NCBI GenBank assembly: GCA_002418985.1
Contig: DIFE01000148.1
Location: forward strand, 1 to 5,859
DNA from: Deltaproteobacteria bacterium UBA5756
Lineage (GTDB): Bacteria; Desulfobacterota; Syntrophorhabdia; Syntrophorhabdales; Syntrophorhabdaceae
Length of the DNA: 5,859 bases
Direction: 5' to 3'
A program made the translations under genes and the position numbers. Positions 5,273-5,859 of the stretch are shown in pieces. The notes beneath the pieces are model-generated. The model saw only the letters and a program-made list of their open reading frames with translations. It was not told the DNA's origin and did not search any database. Within the stretch, counting starts at the first letter, position 1; every line of letters begins with the position of its first letter.

Positions 5273-5685
5273 CCCCACAGAAACAGACCATATTCGGCAA
5301 GCAAAACGGAAATTGCTTCGCCACCTGTGTAGCTTCCCTCCTAGACCTTCCCTTATCAGAGGTCCCCAACTTCTGTGCGGAGGAGAACGACGACTGGTTT
5401 GCCCTATTACAGCAGTGGCTTGGAGAGAGAGGGCTGTTTGCTATTGAATTGAAGATGGTGAGCGAACCCTTTCTTTGTCCGGTTCCCGATGGAACCCTTG
5501 CAATCTTGACCGGGATGGGAGCACGAGGCTTGCTTCACAGTGTCATAGGCAGTTATCGGCTACGGGCTGAACAGCATGTGTGGGAGCACGTTCACGACCC
5601 GCACCCTGACGATACATTCATCGATGATGTCCAGAACATTACGTTTATTGTGAGGGCGGCTGTCTCGGATACGGGGACAGCATAA
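5269..5685 (+). CDS. Putative cysteine-peptidase-fold phage protein
   Basis: The protein has 138 residues. It carries NGNCFATCVASLLDLPLSEVP (13-33, here given as overlapping motifs GNCFATC and LDLPLSEVP), an LQQWLGERGL helix, GARGLLHSVIG and VHDPHPDD. C16, H90 and D110 fit a Cys-His-Asp triad like that of papain/C39-type peptidases. I recognise the GNC...LHSVIG...HDPHP pattern from many small phage and bacterial proteins, usually annotated as hypothetical. The known fold suggests peptide or isopeptide cleavage, but no substrate is evident. There is no signal peptide or transmembrane segment, so a cytoplasmic role during infection is more likely than cell-wall cleavage. The ATG overlaps the preceding TGA and follows AAAGGAG (5257-5263). 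Confidence 0.78.
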   Translation: MTPQKQTIFGKQNGNCFATCVASLLDLPLSEVPNFCAEENDDWFALLQQWLGERGLFAIELKMVSEPFLCPVPDGTLAILTGMGARGLLHSVIGSYRLRAEQHVWEHVHDPHPDDTFIDDVQNITFIVRAAVSDTGTA

Positions 5686-5714
5686 TTGGTGTTTGAGGAA
5701 TAATCAACAGGACC

Positions 5715-5859
5715 ATGACCGACGAAGACCTTAAAGAGATAAGCCGCAAGCTCGACATGATCATCCGTCATTTTAACATCGACGGCCGTGGCAAGCTGCC
5801 CGTGTCGATCAAGCAGGAAGCCAGCGAACGGGTAATCAAACTCCTGGAACGAAGGGATA
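5715..5859 (+). CDS. Start of a helical phage gene, cut by the right edge
   Basis: A frame opens at ATG 5715 and is still open at the window end, giving 48 complete codons. An in-frame stop at 5694-5696 rules out an earlier ATG. The first 20 residues (TDEDLKEISRKLDMIIRHF) form an amphipathic helix with heptad-like spacing. A short loop (DGRGKLP) and a second charged helix (KQEASERVIKLLERR) follow. The ribosome binding site is weak: AGGA at 5709-5712 is only 2 bases from the ATG. No family is recognised from this fragment. The frame and the consistent strand make a real gene likely, but the start could be wrong. Confidence 0.6.
   Translation, partial: MTDEDLKEISRKLDMIIRHFNIDGRGKLPVSIKQEASERVIKLLERRD

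Overview
The window looks like part of the early/DNA-metabolism region of a tailed bacteriophage or prophage. All twelve genes I can support lie on the + strand, packed head to tail. Gaps are mostly 5-30 bases, and four junctions overlap. Most genes have strong AGGAGG-type ribosome binding sites. There are no structural, lysis, integrase or tRNA genes, and no insertion sequence or CRISPR array. The sequence is moderately GC-rich by eye. The protein families suggest a Gram-negative, possibly deltaproteobacterial, host, but nothing in the window fixes the host.

Layout. The left edge (1-255) holds the 3' end of a gene with a helical segment and a charged Q/E-rich tail; it may be the end of a RecT-type recombinase. 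A 129-base gap (256-384) follows, with an 8-bp inverted repeat and no convincing gene. Next come a four-cysteine VVA0879-family protein (385-708), a metallo-beta-lactamase-fold hydrolase of the YycJ/WalJ type (714-1448), a small acidic protein of unknown function (1463-1699) and a 566-residue orphan ParB-like protein with two cysteine modules (1711-3411). These are followed by a very acidic 71-residue protein (GTG start, 3414-3629) and a 116-residue protein (GTG start, 3643-3993). The last block is translationally coupled: a small helical protein (3990-4226), an HNH-family protein with a 62-residue N-terminal tandem repeat (4216-5019), a small cysteine-containing protein (5012-5272) and a putative cysteine-peptidase-fold protein (5269-5685). 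A final gene (5715 onward) runs off the right edge.

How they may work together (inference). A possible recombinase, the MBL-fold hydrolase, the ParB-like DNA-binding CTPase candidate and the HNH protein all point to phage replication, recombination or genome handling. The small acidic proteins and the lone peptidase-like protein are typical phage accessory genes whose targets are unknown. I do not see a clearly new multi-gene system. The most distinctive signals are the duplicated cysteine module in the ParB protein, the exact 62-residue duplication and altered HNH core in the endonuclease-like protein, a parS-like 16-mer inside the parB gene, and the coupled pair at 5012-5685.
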